From NCBI GenBank assembly GCA_020833225.1, contig JAJHQS010000012.1:1-34475 (forward strand): DNA of 34,475 bases, read 5' to 3'. Source of the stretch: Desulfurococcaceae archaeon. GTDB taxonomy: Archaea; Thermoproteota; Thermoprotei_A; Sulfolobales; Desulfurococcaceae. Of the stretch, positions 33,836 to 34,475 are shown piece after piece (within the stretch, counting starts at the first letter, position 1; every line of letters starts with the position of its first letter). Under the pieces are notes generated by a model. The model saw nothing but the letters and a program-made list of their open reading frames with translations, did no database searches and was not told the origin of the DNA. The position numbers and the translations under genes were made by a program.

Positions 33836-34174
33836 ATGCGGGTTATTGAGGTTACAAGAGAGTTTACTCAATGTGTAAGTGTAAAATTAGGTGATATTAT
33901 AGCTATACTCCACGGTAGCTATGCTAGAGGAGATTTTAATGAGTGGAGTGATATAGATGTCCTCATAATCTCTAAGAAACCTCTACCACAAAACCCTCTT
34001 AGAAGACTAGATTTAATAGATGAGTGCTTAATAAAAACACCTGGGATAGAACCTGTAATAGTAACATTAGAGGAGTTTAAAATATTATTAAAAAGAAATA
34101 ATCCACTAATACTAAGTGCTCTTAAGGAGGGGGTATTATTAATTGGAGATCTCAGAGTTTTATCTAATAATTAG
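33836..34174 (+). CDS. Minimal nucleotidyltransferase (MNT), HEPN partner
   Basis: 112 aa. The nucleotidyltransferase signature is complete: 'LHGSYARGDFNEWSDIDVLII' has GS, then the D-x-D metal ligands at the right spacing, with a later acidic position in 'GIEPVIVT'. ATG 33836 begins two bases after the HEPN stop and follows GGAGAGAG; an in-frame TTG at 33800 inside the HEPN gene is open but less likely. It is the expected antitoxin or modifying partner of the HEPN protein. Together they form a small mobile-type toxin-antitoxin or stress module, common in several copies in thermophilic archaea. Confidence 0.92.
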   Translation: MRVIEVTREFTQCVSVKLGDIIAILHGSYARGDFNEWSDIDVLIISKKPLPQNPLRRLDLIDECLIKTPGIEPVIVTLEEFKILLKRNNPLILSALKEGVLLIGDLRVLSNN

Positions 34175-34234
34175 GCAAAACACTATTTAAGCATATAAAT
34201 TTCAAAATATATCCCGTATTAAAGGTGTATTAAA

Positions 34235-34475
34235 TTGAGTTGGATTCAAAATACTGGGTCTCGTGAACTCTACATTAGTGGTTTAAAGTTGATGCGTAGT
34301 GGAGTACTCATAATTATAATTTCTACTATTATAGGTGTTATAGCAATAGGATTAATGTTTTTATTCCTCCTCGGAGTTCTCATTCCATTGTTTACGCCTG
34401 GGAGAATTGAACATATAACAGAAGTTGTAATTATACCTGTAGAAGGGGGCATCACTATAAGAAATACTACGACTA
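34235..34475 (+). CDS. Membrane protein, N-terminal part (cut by window end)
   Basis: A TTG-started frame stays open to the last base, giving at least 80 residues. After 'GLKLMRSG' a long hydrophobic helix covers about residues 22-52 ('VLIIIISTIIGVIAIGLMFLF' and on), then a strand-rich segment begins. A TATA-like CATATAAAT at about 34192 lies upstream. The start resembles crenarchaeal DUF973-type membrane proteins, but too little is visible to be sure. The open frame on the opposite strand here is its mirror. Confidence 0.6.
   Translation, partial: MSWIQNTGSRELYISGLKLMRSGVLIIIISTIIGVIAIGLMFLFLLGVLIPLFTPGRIEHITEVVIIPVEGGITIRNTTT

Noticed and set aside
34270-34455. Minus-strand ORF at the window end
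   Set aside because: It mirrors a better plus-strand frame (34235 to end) with a start, an upstream TATA box and a clear membrane helix.
1-34475. tRNA, rRNA, CRISPR array, insertion sequence or replication origin
   Set aside because: I looked in the intergenic stretches for T-loop sequences, regularly spaced repeats, transposase-like frames and clustered origin repeats on both strands and saw none. Short or split tRNA genes could be missed by eye.

Overview
The window looks like chromosomal DNA from a hyperthermophilic archaeon of the Thermoproteota (crenarchaeal type, perhaps Desulfurococcales/Ignisphaera-like). I infer this from AT-rich compact coding, many GTG and TTG starts, four-base GTGA overlaps inside operons, TATA boxes about 25 bases before starts, the archaeal CoA pathway, archaeal phosphoglycerate mutase, an archaeal C/D box sRNA and a HEPN/MNT pair. 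The exact lineage cannot be fixed from the sequence alone.

Layout. (1) 23-2918, minus strand: archaeal 2,3-BPG-independent phosphoglycerate mutase, pantoate kinase and phosphopantothenate synthetase. (2) 3117-5974, plus: malic enzyme and the two subunits of class I fumarase. (3) 6037-14496, plus: hdrA-mvhD-mvhG-mvhA-hdrC-hdrB-tfrB-tfrA. This is a complete [NiFe]-hydrogenase/heterodisulfide reductase set joined to a soluble thiol:fumarate-reductase-like enzyme, with no methanogenesis gene nearby. Together (2) and (3) read as a pyruvate/malate -> fumarate -> succinate branch fed by H2, probably by flavin-based electron bifurcation on HdrA. An unknown 182-aa protein follows. (4) 15394-19426: a PPC/DUF296 protein divergent from a HyuA/HyuB ATP-dependent hydantoinase/5-oxoprolinase pair. 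(5) 19479-21749: a trans-sulfuration PLP enzyme divergent from homoserine kinase. (6) 21828-25764: a DapA/KDG-aldolase family lyase and a lipoate module. The module has a bipartite lipoate-protein ligase (lplA, lplB) divergent from two overlapping radical SAM genes that fit the archaeal LipS1/LipS2 lipoyl synthase pair.

(7) 25765-27841 is gene-poor. It holds a textbook C/D box sRNA on the minus strand (25904-25960), a one-pass membrane protein, a perfect 10-bp inverted repeat, two small ORFs too short for routine calling (34 and 43 aa) and a two-stem RNA-like element. (8) 27842-34475: a KaiC/RadA-like ATPase, an AlkA/OGG-type DNA glycosylase, a stalked surface protein, a RecB-family nuclease fused to a winged helix and coiled coil, a fucose/arabinose-isomerase-like protein, a small membrane protein, a HEPN/MNT pair and the start of another membrane protein cut by the window end.

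The strongest points are the Hdr-Mvh-Tfr supercluster in a probable non-methanogen, the split lipoate assembly/ligation cluster, and the dual-guide C/D sRNA, whose two guides appear to fit neighbouring positions in 16S rRNA. No tRNA, rRNA, CRISPR array or insertion sequence was seen.
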